A DNA stretch of 22,488 nucleotides, from the IMG/VR virus record IMGVR_UViG_3300042357_000266, positions 1 through 22,488 of that record; one strand, 5' to 3'. This stretch comes from a virus. The notes beneath the pieces are model-generated. The model was not told the origin of the DNA. It worked only from the letters and a program-made list of their open reading frames with translations, and made no database searches. Both the position numbers and the translations under genes were made by a program. This document shows, piece by piece, positions 11,554-19,390 of the stretch (position 1 is its first letter; each line of letters starts with the position of its first letter).

Positions 11554-13216
11554 GTCCCCCAGGGGTCTCCGTGAACTCCGAGAGGTGATCGCCCGCTACA
11601 ACAACCGGGGCAGGCTTGCACTCCATCCCGACGAGATGGACCACATCGCCAGCCATCTCTACCACGGGAACTCCGACGCCTACCGGGCTGGGCGAGACGA
11701 ACTCCCGCTCCCGGAAGACTCGTACCTGCTCGATCCAGAGCAGTGGCAGAAGTTCGCCCGTCTCGGGGACAGGTTCGATGACGGCTCGCTGGAAGAGGGC
11801 GAGCTGGTGTTCGACGAAGACCCGCAGGCTCACCGGAAGATCCTGCGTCGTGGAGAAATCGGGCAGGGCTGGACCGACGAGGACGTCAAGGCCAAGGGTC
11901 AGGGCAAGGCTTCGTTCGAGCTGTCGCCAGGAGACAAGCAGGCACACGCATGGCTCAGGGACCGCGAGTTCCTTGAGGGAATGCTGGGCCGCACTCCCGA
12001 GAGCGACCTCGAAGCAGAAGAAGACCGAAGGTTTGCCATGTCCCAAGGTGGGTCTCACATGATGACCCCCCTGGAAAGCGCACTGCACTACTACGAGAGA
12101 AGCAAAGACGCCAACTTCTCGCACGGCAGCAACGGCTGGGATCCCTGGAGAACTGCCAACTTCAAGAGGTACGCCTCGAACCAGGCAACCCTGCAAGCGA
12201 TGGAAAACCCCGAGTTCGCTGCCGGTGCAGTCCTCGGTCCCATGCAGGCTATCGGGCAGTTCGCGTCCCACCAAGCAGTCGAGCATCCCGAAGAGAAAGA
12301 CTTCATGCCAGCTGCGTCTTCAGCACTGGCTGGCGGTGCCCTCTCTGGGTTCGGCCCGGCTGCCTGGCTTGCAACTGGCGGCATTCCAGGCATGACGGCA
12401 AGAGACACTCCCGTCATCGGCCCTGCCCTCGGTGCTGTCGGTGACTTCGCGTCCAACCTGACCCGCAGTCTCCTCGATGGGTCTGCTCCGGGAGAAGCTC
12501 TCGACGCCTGGAGGAACTCGACCTCGGGCAAGAACATCAACAACATCTCGCCCATCATCCCGCAGTCCTCGCAGAAAGACTGGGTGGACTCACCTGCTCA
12601 GCGAGAGCAGTCTCTTGGCGAGGTAGCCAAGACTCACGCAGATGCTCGCGGGATGTCCCAGGATGACTACTGGAGAGCCGAGAAGGGCCAGGTCCCGAGC
12701 TACGCGGGATCCCTTCTGGGCGAGGCGCTCTACGAAGCACCGCTCGATCCGCTCACTCTCTCCAGCATGGGAGTAGGAGCTGCCGCCGGGATCGCTCGCG
12801 GCGTGGCTGGCGGTCTCGCCAAGAACGCAGCTCGCGGTGCAGCCAAAGCCACCCTGAAGCGAAGCCTGCTTTCCGGTGCCAAGCACCTCGGCAACGAGAC
12901 CCTCCAGGAAGCAGGCACATCGGTCCCGCTCACGGCGGCGATCCATGCTGGCATCGAGTACCCGAAGCCGAGCTGGGGTCAGATGTTCAAGCCCGGCATC
13001 GAGAACAGGCCCGATCTCGCCAGCAGCCCGGATTACATCAAGGACGACGGCGAGTTCCAGGGCAAGATGAAGACCTACGACGCAGACCAGGCTCAGCTGG
13101 CAGACAGAGAGTACAGGTACACCGAGGCAGCCAAGGCAATCCAGAACCAGAACTTGAACACAGCCAACAAGGCTAAGCCAGCGATCAAGCCTGGGTCAGT
13201 TCCGATGGCTTACTAA
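11537..13216 (+). CDS. large hypothetical protein with Ala/Gly-rich segments, possible internal virion protein
   Basis: 559 aa from ATG 11537 (MPEQPESPRGLRELREVIAR), with GAAGGGGCG upstream; it overlaps the zincin gene by 17 bases. The N-terminal half is soluble and charged. Two Ala/Gly-rich, weakly hydrophobic stretches follow: about residues 265-305 (ASSALAGGALSGFGPAAWLA, GALGAVGDFASN-like) and about 410-450 (GVGAAAGIARGVAGGLAKNA). Such glycine-zipper-like segments are common in phage ejection and tape-like proteins that contact membranes. The C-terminus is polar and Lys/Asn-rich. No catalytic motif is seen. A role as an internal or ejected virion protein is an inference from composition and place before the capsid block. 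Confidence 0.75.
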   Translation: MPEQPESPRGLRELREVIARYNNRGRLALHPDEMDHIASHLYHGNSDAYRAGRDELPLPEDSYLLDPEQWQKFARLGDRFDDGSLEEGELVFDEDPQAHRKILRRGEIGQGWTDEDVKAKGQGKASFELSPGDKQAHAWLRDREFLEGMLGRTPESDLEAEEDRRFAMSQGGSHMMTPLESALHYYERSKDANFSHGSNGWDPWRTANFKRYASNQATLQAMENPEFAAGAVLGPMQAIGQFASHQAVEHPEEKDFMPAASSALAGGALSGFGPAAWLATGGIPGMTARDTPVIGPALGAVGDFASNLTRSLLDGSAPGEALDAWRNSTSGKNINNISPIIPQSSQKDWVDSPAQREQSLGEVAKTHADARGMSQDDYWRAEKGQVPSYAGSLLGEALYEAPLDPLTLSSMGVGAAAGIARGVAGGLAKNAARGAAKATLKRSLLSGAKHLGNETLQEAGTSVPLTAAIHAGIEYPKPSWGQMFKPGIENRPDLASSPDYIKDDGEFQGKMKTYDADQAQLADREYRYTEAAKAIQNQNLNTANKAKPAIKPGSVPMAY

Positions 13217-13240
13217 CTCCCTGGTCCGACACTTACGAAA
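13217..13240 (+). promoter_or_regulatory. promoter-like motif 3 (CGACACTTACGAA)
   Basis: Starts right after the stop codon of the 559-aa gene. CTGGTCCGACACTTACG and four preceding bases are identical to the copy at 8668-8688, and identity ends immediately after it. It lies 51 bases before the scaffold-like gene and would head the scaffold-capsid block. Confidence 0.6.
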
Positions 13241-13287
13241 CACTCTGTCGTCGCGTGTGATCTCTACACCCTAGGAGAACCGCGCAC

Positions 13288-14379
13288 ATGGACGAGCAAG
13301 AAGACGTTGGCGTTGAACAGCAGGACGTTGACAACACCCAAGAAGAGGTGGAGTCTCCCGAGCCGCAAGCCGCCGAGCCCGCACCACCGCCGCCGCAACA
13401 GGCACCGAACCCGTGGGGGGTGATGGAGAACTTCCGCCGCCTGCCCCAGTTCCAGGGCAGATCCGAGCAGGAAATCGCCCAGGGGCTGTACCTCTCGATG
13501 CAGCGAGAGCAAGCCGCCGCCCGGCACCTGGCCCAGTACCAGCAGGTCATGCCGATCGCTCAGCAGTACCTGGCTGACCGGCCGCAGTACGAAGAGTGGC
13601 TGAAGACCCGGAATCAGCCGCAGGCACCCGTCCAGCAGGCTCCCGCGCCCGAGAAGAAGGGGTGGTGGAACCCGCCGGAAGTCCGGGAGGCATACAAGCA
13701 GTACCTCGTCAAGGACGAGAACGGCCGGGAAGTCATCTCCCCGGACGCACCACTCGACGCCCGCCATGCCTTGGCTGAACTCCAGTCTTACAAGGCAAAC
13801 TTCGCCAAGGAGTTCCTGTCGGACCCGGAGAAAGCCCTCGGCCCCATGATCGAGGCTCGCTCCAAGGAGATCGCCCAGCAGGCAATCCAGCAGCAGCTTC
13901 AGGCCCGCGACAACGAGTCATTCGTGGATTCGATCCAGGCCGAGAACCAGGACTGGCTGTTCGACGAGCAGGGCAATGTCACACCGGAGGGTCTTTCGGT
14001 ACATAAATATGTCGAAGAGGCGAGGGCTCTAGGCATCGCTTCTCCTCAGGCCCGCTGGCAGTACGCGAGGGACAAGGTCGAGTACGGTCTTCTGCTTCGA
14101 GACTTCGAGCAGAGGCAGGCTCAGGCCCAAGCCCCTCAGTACCAGCAGCAGGCTCAGCCACAGCCCCCAGCCCCGCAGTATCAGCCCCCTGCTCCTCCCC
14201 CTCAGGCCGACCAGAGGGCTGCGATTGCCCAGCAAAACATGGAGTACCTGAGGCGCGAAGCCTCCCGGTCTCCAAGCCGATCAGCCGGAACCACCCACAA
14301 CGACCCACGAGCCCCCAAGCCGAAGATGTCGTTCGAGCAGATGCTCGCAGCGAACGCCGAAAGCAAGGGCTTCATCTAA
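13288..14379 (+). CDS. probable scaffolding protein
   Basis: 363 aa, start ATG 13288 with TAGGAGAA upstream. The N-terminus is acidic and Gln/Glu/Pro-rich, followed by helical Gln-rich sequence, a Pro/Gln-rich low-complexity stretch at about 275-315 (QAQPQPPAPQYQPPAPPP), and a basic C-terminus ending KMSFEQMLAANAESKGFI. High helix, high Gln, acidic N-terminus and a basic tail, in the position immediately before the major capsid gene, are typical of tailed-phage scaffolding proteins, which organise procapsid assembly and bind the coat through a basic C-terminal helix. No protease motif is visible. Assignment rests on composition and position. Confidence 0.72.
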   Translation: MDEQEDVGVEQQDVDNTQEEVESPEPQAAEPAPPPPQQAPNPWGVMENFRRLPQFQGRSEQEIAQGLYLSMQREQAAARHLAQYQQVMPIAQQYLADRPQYEEWLKTRNQPQAPVQQAPAPEKKGWWNPPEVREAYKQYLVKDENGREVISPDAPLDARHALAELQSYKANFAKEFLSDPEKALGPMIEARSKEIAQQAIQQQLQARDNESFVDSIQAENQDWLFDEQGNVTPEGLSVHKYVEEARALGIASPQARWQYARDKVEYGLLLRDFEQRQAQAQAPQYQQQAQPQPPAPQYQPPAPPPQADQRAAIAQQNMEYLRREASRSPSRSAGTTHNDPRAPKPKMSFEQMLAANAESKGFI

Positions 14380-14391
14380 GAAGGATAGAAC

Positions 14392-15513
14392 ATGCCGTCG
14401 TCCACCGACTGGGCTCGTAGCATTGGCACCACGATCATCCAGTACCTGCGGCAGGAAGAGCTGAACACCTTCCGCAAGTTCAAGGTGTTCGCCGCTCTCG
14501 AAGCATCGGGCAACGTCCTGATGAATCAATCTGGAAGAGGAATCCAGTGGCAGATCCGTTACCGGAATGTTCCAGTTTCGGGAAACAACGGTGAGACTCC
14601 CCGAGTCTTCGCCCGCCAGAACCTCTGGGTGGACGCCGAGCTTCCGTTCCGTGGCTACCAAGTCCCCGACAGCATCTACAAGAAGGAGATGCTCGAAAAC
14701 CGGGGCCAGCAGGCTCTCATCAACGTCGCCGGGAAGATGGCAACCCGGCTCCAGGAGAGCATGGAACAGCACCTCGGGCATGAGGTGTGGGTTGACGGCA
14801 ACCTGCCGGGGAATGAACTGCGGTTCCACGGCATCGAGTCGATGATGGGCATCGACGGCACCGTCAACATCAACGACGGCACCAAGCGGGTTGCCAACGC
14901 CGAAGACATGTTCGGCTGGCCCGCCGACGTCTACGCCACGGTCAACACCGGTCTCGGTGCGGTGGCTGGCTCCCAGCACCCCGGCAGCTCGTGGCCGAAT
15001 GGCACCTGCGACCCCGAGTACGACTTCTACTCTCCGGTCGTGGTGAATTACACCTCGACCAGCTTCAAGGGTGGTACCACCCCGACCTGGCAGGAGAACT
15101 GCGTTCAGGCCGTCCGCGAGGGCATCAACCAGGCCAAGCGCAACGACACCAAGGAATCCCAGATCGACATGGTCATCGTCGATCGCAAGATGTACATCGA
15201 GTACATGAACAAGCTGGATTCCAAGGAACGGATCCTCGCCAACAACAACGAGGGTCTCCGGTCCTACGGCTTCAAGGACGTCTTCCAGCAGGACGGCGTG
15301 GACGTCAGCACGGAATACGCTGTCCCGAAGGGGTGTGGGTACGGTCTCTCCATCGCAAACATGGAGATGAGGTGCATGGAAGGCAACCTGATGACTCCCG
15401 AGGGTCCGTTCTACAACGAGGAACTTCAGTCTTACAGGTATGTCGTCTCCGTCCTCGCCAACCTCCGGTTCAAGAGCCCGAGGAACTTCTTCAAGCTCCA
15501 GGCCATCGCCTGA
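14392..15513 (+). CDS. probable major capsid protein
   Basis: 373 aa, start ATG 14392 with AGAAGGAT 4-5 bases upstream, 12 bases after the scaffold gene. It lacks low complexity and has the look of an HK97-fold coat protein: an N-terminal helix (WARSIGTTIIQYLRQEELNT), a strand-rich region with basic loop (RGIQWQIRYRNVPVSG), a long spine-like helix (LINVAGKMATRLQESMEQHL), and a C-terminal strand block (LQSYRYVVSVLANLRFKSP). Asp-Met-Val-Ile-Val-Asp near residue 262 fits the A-domain strand where such proteins name a residue in the assembly interface. Following a scaffold and followed by a decoration-like gene supports the call. The exact family is not identified. Confidence 0.82.
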   Translation: MPSSTDWARSIGTTIIQYLRQEELNTFRKFKVFAALEASGNVLMNQSGRGIQWQIRYRNVPVSGNNGETPRVFARQNLWVDAELPFRGYQVPDSIYKKEMLENRGQQALINVAGKMATRLQESMEQHLGHEVWVDGNLPGNELRFHGIESMMGIDGTVNINDGTKRVANAEDMFGWPADVYATVNTGLGAVAGSQHPGSSWPNGTCDPEYDFYSPVVVNYTSTSFKGGTTPTWQENCVQAVREGINQAKRNDTKESQIDMVIVDRKMYIEYMNKLDSKERILANNNEGLRSYGFKDVFQQDGVDVSTEYAVPKGCGYGLSIANMEMRCMEGNLMTPEGPFYNEELQSYRYVVSVLANLRFKSPRNFFKLQAIA

Positions 15514-15567
15514 ACCAAGACGGTCCCCTGAACCCAACCCAGCCCCTCCACCAGAAAGCTCACACGC

Positions 15568-16074
15568 ATGTCCACTCTGACTGCTGATCCGCCGTTCGCT
15601 CGTGGTCACACCCTCGGTGAAGGTGTGAAGGTCTACCCGCCTGAGTTCGGCAACGGGTGGGCCGGTGCCGAGAAGGTCTTCACCGACGACCATGCCCGCA
15701 GCGGAGACAAGCTCTCCAACGGGGTGGTCCGGTGTGTTGCTCTCCGCAACAAGACCGGCGATGTCCTCCAGGCTGGCCAGGTGGTCAGCTACCTCCTCGG
15801 TGAGACGAAAGCTCTCGCTGCTGCCGGTGACGCTCTCACCGCCGTGGTGGACGAGTACCTCCCGCCCGCCGGGGTCAAGGAAGACGACGTCTTCTGGGGT
15901 GTGATCTCCGGTCCCACGACCGTGGATTGTGCTGCCGCTGCCAAGGGCGACAAGCTCGGCCTCGGTGCCGGTGATGCCGTCGTGGGCGAAGGTCTCGGTG
16001 TCGCCCTGGCCGATGTCGAGGACGGCAAGGTCCGGGCCCTCGTCGGCCTCTCGAACCACTCGGCCTCGGTCTGA
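15568..16074 (+). CDS. probable capsid decoration protein
   Basis: 168 aa, start ATG 15568; the ribosome site is weak (AGAAAG). The sequence is strand- and Gly/Val/Ala-rich (SNGVVRCVALRNKTGDVLQA, KGDKLGLGAGDAVVGEGLGV), with no long helix or charged tail, which fits a beta-sandwich protein that coats the head. Many tailed phages encode such a protein directly after the major capsid gene. No signal peptide is present. The pattern is also compatible with a head-fibre or cement protein. Confidence 0.62.
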   Translation: MSTLTADPPFARGHTLGEGVKVYPPEFGNGWAGAEKVFTDDHARSGDKLSNGVVRCVALRNKTGDVLQAGQVVSYLLGETKALAAAGDALTAVVDEYLPPAGVKEDDVFWGVISGPTTVDCAAAAKGDKLGLGAGDAVVGEGLGVALADVEDGKVRALVGLSNHSASV

Positions 16075-16115
16075 TCTCCATCCCCTACCAAGAGCCCCAG
16101 AAAGAACCCACCTTC

Positions 16116-16397
16116 ATGCGTCCCTTGCTCCTCTGCCTCCTCGCGGTCGCTGTCCTGGTCTTCGGTGTCCCGGCCCTGGCTGATGTCTCGGTCAACGTCG
16201 CGGAGCCCGCTGTGGTTGCCGTGGCCGAGACCCCGACTGCCACCGCCGTGGCCGTTGCCACCCCGAAGACCTCCTGCCATGGCAGCCGAAAGTCTGCCCG
16301 GAAGGAAGCCCGGTACCAGCGGTACCTCGGCCGGGAGAACGCTCGTGCTGTCCGAAGTGGTGCCAGTGTGGCTACAGCCACCGCTGTCTCCCGCTGA
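16116..16397 (+). CDS. small secreted protein with Sec signal peptide
   Basis: 93 aa, start ATG 16116 with AGAAAGAA upstream. Residues 1-22 form a clear signal peptide: Arg at position 2, a Leu/Val/Ala core, and PALA before a probable cleavage site at 22/23. The mature part has an Ala/Val/Thr-rich segment (about 25-50) and then a basic segment with a single Cys (TSCHGSRKSARKEARYQRYL). There is no lipobox, so it is probably periplasmic or exported. No family is recognised. Finding it inside the capsid gene block is unusual; spanin-like, surface-modifying or moron-type roles are possible but unsupported. Confidence 0.7.
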   Translation: MRPLLLCLLAVAVLVFGVPALADVSVNVAEPAVVAVAETPTATAVAVATPKTSCHGSRKSARKEARYQRYLGRENARAVRSGASVATATAVSR

Positions 16398-16423
16398 GAT
16401 TCATCTCTTCATCAACAGCCGCA

Positions 16424-16462
16424 CCGGGGGGCCCAGGGATTCCACATCCTCGGGCCCCCCGG
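16424..16462 (+). terminator. strong hairpin without U tract after the capsid block
   Basis: CCGGGGGGCCC (16424-16434) and GGGCCCCCCGG (16452-16462) are perfectly complementary over 11 bases, with GGAT/ATCC pairing inside the loop. No T run follows, and the next start codon is 20 bases away. It may be an attenuator or an mRNA-stabilising 3' end that lets capsid messages accumulate over downstream ones. Confidence 0.6.
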
Positions 16463-16481
16463 ATCTGTAAGGGGGGCAGCC

Positions 16482-16793
16482 ATGTCTGACACGATCCGGG
16501 CTCTGCTGCGAGAGAAGCAGGCCGGGAGACCCATCGACCTCAACGCGGCAGAGGCTGGCATGGGTCAGATGTTCTCCAAGATGGCCAGGGAGAACGCTGC
16601 GTCACCGATCCCGATGGACGAGGGGATGATGGAGTCCCTCTACGAGTCGCTGCTCGGCCCGACGATGGCCAGCCAGATCCTCGACCAGTACGGCAACTGG
16701 CGGGAGAGAACCCTCCAGAATGCCTTGAACCAGGGTGATGAGGGTCAGCTCATGCGTCCCATGATCCGCTCGGTCATGCAGCTCGACAGGTGA
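16482..16793 (+). CDS. small hypothetical protein (103 aa)
   Basis: 103 aa, start ATG 16482 preceded by AAGGGGGGCAG. It is Met-rich and almost entirely helical by appearance (MGQMFSKMARENAASPIPMD, YESLLGPTMASQILDQYGNW). No motif is recognised. It lies between the strong hairpin and the zinc-binding protein upstream of the large terminase. A head-completion or packaging-related role is possible from position only. Confidence 0.75.
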   Translation: MSDTIRALLREKQAGRPIDLNAAEAGMGQMFSKMARENAASPIPMDEGMMESLYESLLGPTMASQILDQYGNWRERTLQNALNQGDEGQLMRPMIRSVMQLDR

Positions 16794-16795
16794 CC

Positions 16796-17509
16796 ATGGA
16801 CATCAAAGAGCAGCCAGAACAGCAGTGCGAGGAGTGCCTGAAGGTACTCCCCATGACACCCAAGTATTTCGCCGCCGCCAAGGGCTGCACCTACAAGCGG
16901 CAGCGGGTGTGCCGGAAGTGCAAGGCTGCCATGAAGCGGCAGTCTGCCCTGGGGAAGATCGAGGCTCAGGCGGTCGAGAGCTTCTGCTCCCGGACGATCT
17001 CGGGTGGTGCGAACATCCCGCACACCGCAGAGATGCTTGAGTCCATGATGAACTACTTCGGGGGAGTGAACGGATTCTCAAGCATCTGCATGAAGCAATA
17101 CTGGGACGCCAAGCCCGGAAGCAGGATCAGGTCGGGAATCCTGGAGATGGTCGTTCGTCTCGCCACGAAGAACACCGAGGCGGGCGGGGCCAAGAAGCCC
17201 ATCGACCTGTACACGGAAGAGGAACTGGAAGCAGAAATCACCCAGCGGATCGAGAACGTGATCCTGCTGAACCAAGGAAGGGTTCTCGATGTCATCCCGC
17301 AAGCACCCACCGGTTCCACCGCCTTCCCCGCTCCCGAATGTGAACTCCCTCTCGGGCTATCAGATCGACGAACTCAAGAGCTTGCAGAGCGAGCTTTCGG
17401 AACGCCGGATGGAGTCCTTGAGGCTGTACTGTCCAACGCCCAAGCAATGGGACTACCACCAAGACAGAGCGAGCGAGACCCTGGTGATCGGGGGGAATCG
17501 GTCGGGTAA
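16796..17509 (+). CDS. zinc-ribbon protein, candidate terminase small subunit
   Basis: 237 aa from ATG 16796 (GTG 16790 overlapping the upstream stop is less likely). Residues 11-14 (CEEC) and 39-42 (CRKC) form a C-x2-C-x24-C-x2-C zinc-binding pair with basic residues between (CTYKRQRVCRKCKAAMKRQ), a likely nucleic-acid-binding ribbon. The middle is helical (AEMLESMMNYFGGVNGF, YTEEELEAEITQRIENVIL). Directly upstream of the large terminase, a DNA-binding helical protein is the natural small-terminase candidate, which recognises and presents DNA for packaging; zinc ribbons are not universal in that family. Its last 221 bases overlap the large terminase gene in a different frame; without that tail it would be about 164 residues. 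Confidence 0.7.
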   Translation: MDIKEQPEQQCEECLKVLPMTPKYFAAAKGCTYKRQRVCRKCKAAMKRQSALGKIEAQAVESFCSRTISGGANIPHTAEMLESMMNYFGGVNGFSSICMKQYWDAKPGSRIRSGILEMVVRLATKNTEAGGAKKPIDLYTEEELEAEITQRIENVILLNQGRVLDVIPQAPTGSTAFPAPECELPLGLSDRRTQELAERAFGTPDGVLEAVLSNAQAMGLPPRQSERDPGDRGESVG

Positions 17510-18983
17510 GTCCCTCTGCACGTTCGTGGAGGACGCATGGGCTGCCACAGGTACCCATCCCGTCGAAGGCAAATACCCCAAAGAGGGCGGGAACCTCATC
17601 ATCGTCGGTGCCAACTGGAAGCACATCGGACTGGTGGTCGTGCCCTACCTGTTCAAGGCCGGGGCCTTCAAGATCATCAAGGACAAGACCACCGGGAAGT
17701 GGCGGGCGTTCAACCCAGCCCTGCTCGGGGACCTGGAGCGGGAGAAGCAGGCTAAACCAGCCCCACCGCTCATCCCGCCCCGGATGATCAAGAGCTACTC
17801 CTGGCTCTTGAAGTCTGCCGGTTACCTCAACTCCTGCGAACTGGTAAACGGCTGGACCATCTACTGCTTCAGTTCTGAAGGCGATCCGCCCCAGGGCTTC
17901 CAGGCTGACAGGGTCCACATCGACGAGGACATCAACAACGAGCAGTGGGTCCCCGAAATGCAGGCCCGGCTTGCTGACCGAAAGGGGAGGTTCACCTGGT
18001 CGGCCATGCCCCACTCGAAGAATGACGCCTTGCTGGGGCTCAACGAGCGGGCCGACAAGGCAGAGGAGTCAGGAAGCAGTGACATCAAGAGGTACGTCTT
18101 GAGGTTCCTGGATAACCCTCACATCGACGAGAACGAGAAGAGGAAGATGATCGAGCGGTGGGCAGCCGTGGGCGAGGATGTCCTCAAGCAGCGGTCGGAG
18201 GGCGAGTTCAACACCGACTCGATCAAGGTCTACCCGAACTTCAACATGTCGGTTCACGGTCTGTCTAGAGAGACACTGGCAGGCTCATGTGTTCCCCCGG
18301 ACTGGTGCCGGTACGCCGTCATCGACCCCGGCCACTCGGTCACCGCAGTTCTTTTCGCCGCAGTTCCGCCCGACGAGCGGATGGTGCTGGTCTACGACGA
18401 GCTGTACATCAGGCACTGCAACGCCATCATCTTCGGCCAGGAGCTGCTCAAGAAGGTAACCGGAACTCAGTTCTATGCCTTCCTGATCGACGCCCATGGT
18501 GCCCGCCTGACTGACATTGGTTCAGGCAAGTCGCCCCAGGAGCAGTACACCGAGCAGATGGTGAAGCACAACATCCGCTCCCAGGCCACCGGATCGAGCT
18601 TCATCCCCGGCTCCGACGACGTTCAGGCTGGTCTGTCTGCCGTCCGCAACATGATGCACATCCGCCCGGACGGCACCCCCAAGCTCCGGTTCCTCAGGGG
18701 CTGCCTGCCCAACATGGAGCGGGAGATGAAGCTCTACAAGAAGAAGGTGCAGTACGTCGCCGGGACCTCGATCGTCACCGATGAACCCAACAAGCGGGGC
18801 GACTTCCACCTCGTGGACTGCCTGCGGTACCTGTGTGCCTACGAACCCCGGTATCACGCCCCCCACCGGCAGTCAGACGACCCCTGGTGGGTGAAGTGGA
18901 AACAGGACAGAGACAAAGCCAAGGGGAACAACGGAGTGGTTTACCTGGCACCCAACTCATACACGGAGACCTGGGTCGCGTGA
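17289..18983 (+). CDS. terL: terminase large subunit
   Basis: 564 aa, the motor that drives DNA into the head and cuts it. The ATPase half has Walker A VIGGNRSGKS (residues 66-75), Walker B RVHIDED (208-214) and a coupling segment TWSAMPHSKND. The nuclease half has the RNase H-like acidic residues Asp 346 in VIDPGHS, Asp 401 in LIDAHGAR and Asp 510 in HLVDCLRY. ATG 17289 has AAGGAAGGG 7-8 bases upstream. The first 20 residues are Ser/Pro-rich and coincide with the overlap on the upstream gene, consistent with a late-added N-terminus. One AAGGTAACC box (18453) and one GGTTACCT (17820) lie in this gene. Confidence 0.97.
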   Translation: MSSRKHPPVPPPSPLPNVNSLSGYQIDELKSLQSELSERRMESLRLYCPTPKQWDYHQDRASETLVIGGNRSGKSLCTFVEDAWAATGTHPVEGKYPKEGGNLIIVGANWKHIGLVVVPYLFKAGAFKIIKDKTTGKWRAFNPALLGDLEREKQAKPAPPLIPPRMIKSYSWLLKSAGYLNSCELVNGWTIYCFSSEGDPPQGFQADRVHIDEDINNEQWVPEMQARLADRKGRFTWSAMPHSKNDALLGLNERADKAEESGSSDIKRYVLRFLDNPHIDENEKRKMIERWAAVGEDVLKQRSEGEFNTDSIKVYPNFNMSVHGLSRETLAGSCVPPDWCRYAVIDPGHSVTAVLFAAVPPDERMVLVYDELYIRHCNAIIFGQELLKKVTGTQFYAFLIDAHGARLTDIGSGKSPQEQYTEQMVKHNIRSQATGSSFIPGSDDVQAGLSAVRNMMHIRPDGTPKLRFLRGCLPNMEREMKLYKKKVQYVAGTSIVTDEPNKRGDFHLVDCLRYLCAYEPRYHAPHRQSDDPWWVKWKQDRDKAKGNNGVVYLAPNSYTETWVA

Positions 18984-18998
18984 CCGACAGTTACGGAT
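18982..18998 (+). promoter_or_regulatory. promoter-like motif 4 (CGACAGTTACGGA)
   Basis: ACCGACAGTTACGGATC begins within the TGA stop of the large terminase gene. It matches CGACACTTACGGG at all but two positions. It is 60 bases before the 110-aa gene and would head the portal block. Confidence 0.5.
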
Positions 18999-19014
18999 CG
19001 GGCCACCATGTGGT

Positions 19015-19038
19015 TTGATTCCCAGCTGGAGCAATCAA
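19015..19038. promoter_or_regulatory. operator-like inverted repeat
   Basis: TTGATT (19015-19020) and AATCAA (19033-19038) flank 12 bases that contain the palindrome CCAGCTGG. It sits between promoter-like motif 4 and the start codon at 19058. A dimeric repressor site or a small leader hairpin are both possible. Confidence 0.35.
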
Positions 19039-19057
19039 CCAGGGAGCAAGCTACATC

Positions 19058-19390
19058 ATGGACCACAGTGAACTTCTCGTCGGTGACATGGTTCTCTTTC
19101 ACAGCAACCCCTTCACGCCCGACAAGAGTCAGGCTGCGATGGGGTGGGTCAGCACTCGTCCCGGCAACAACACCGTCAACATCCTGATCTGGGCCCAAAA
19201 CGCCGGGTTCGTGGAAAAGCCGAGTGTTCGCCACATCGATGACCCGTTCTGGCGGGAGAGCGAGACGGCCGCTGCCTGGGGGAAGTGGGGGGCATATGAG
19301 CTGCACCCCAACACGAAAGCTCTGAAGGAAATGCAGGCCGTCCTGACCAGAGCCAAGATCGACGCCGCCAAGAAGGTGAAGGGTGAATGA
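19058..19390 (+). CDS. hypothetical protein (110 aa) before portal
   Basis: 110 aa, start ATG 19058 with AGGGAG about 11 bases upstream. The N-terminal part suggests a small barrel (LVGDMVLFHSNPF, NTVNILIWAQNAGFV), the middle is Trp-rich (DPFWRESETAAAWGKWGAYE) and the C-terminus is a basic helix (KALKEMQAVLTRAKIDAAKK). No family is recognised. It ends in an ATGA overlap with the portal gene, so the two are translationally coupled. Confidence 0.78.
   Translation: MDHSELLVGDMVLFHSNPFTPDKSQAAMGWVSTRPGNNTVNILIWAQNAGFVEKPSVRHIDDPFWRESETAAAWGKWGAYELHPNTKALKEMQAVLTRAKIDAAKKVKGE

Noticed and set aside
13980-14020. TACATAAATATGTCGAAG as a further promoter-like motif
   Set aside because: It lies inside the scaffold gene and lacks the CGACA and GG ends that define the five spacer copies; the ACATAAAT match is short.
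14281-16059. 592-codon minus-strand open frame opposite capsid and decoration genes
   Set aside because: Antisense open frames are common in GC-rich DNA with biased third positions. The plus strand has ribosome sites, gene spacing and recognisable structural proteins here.
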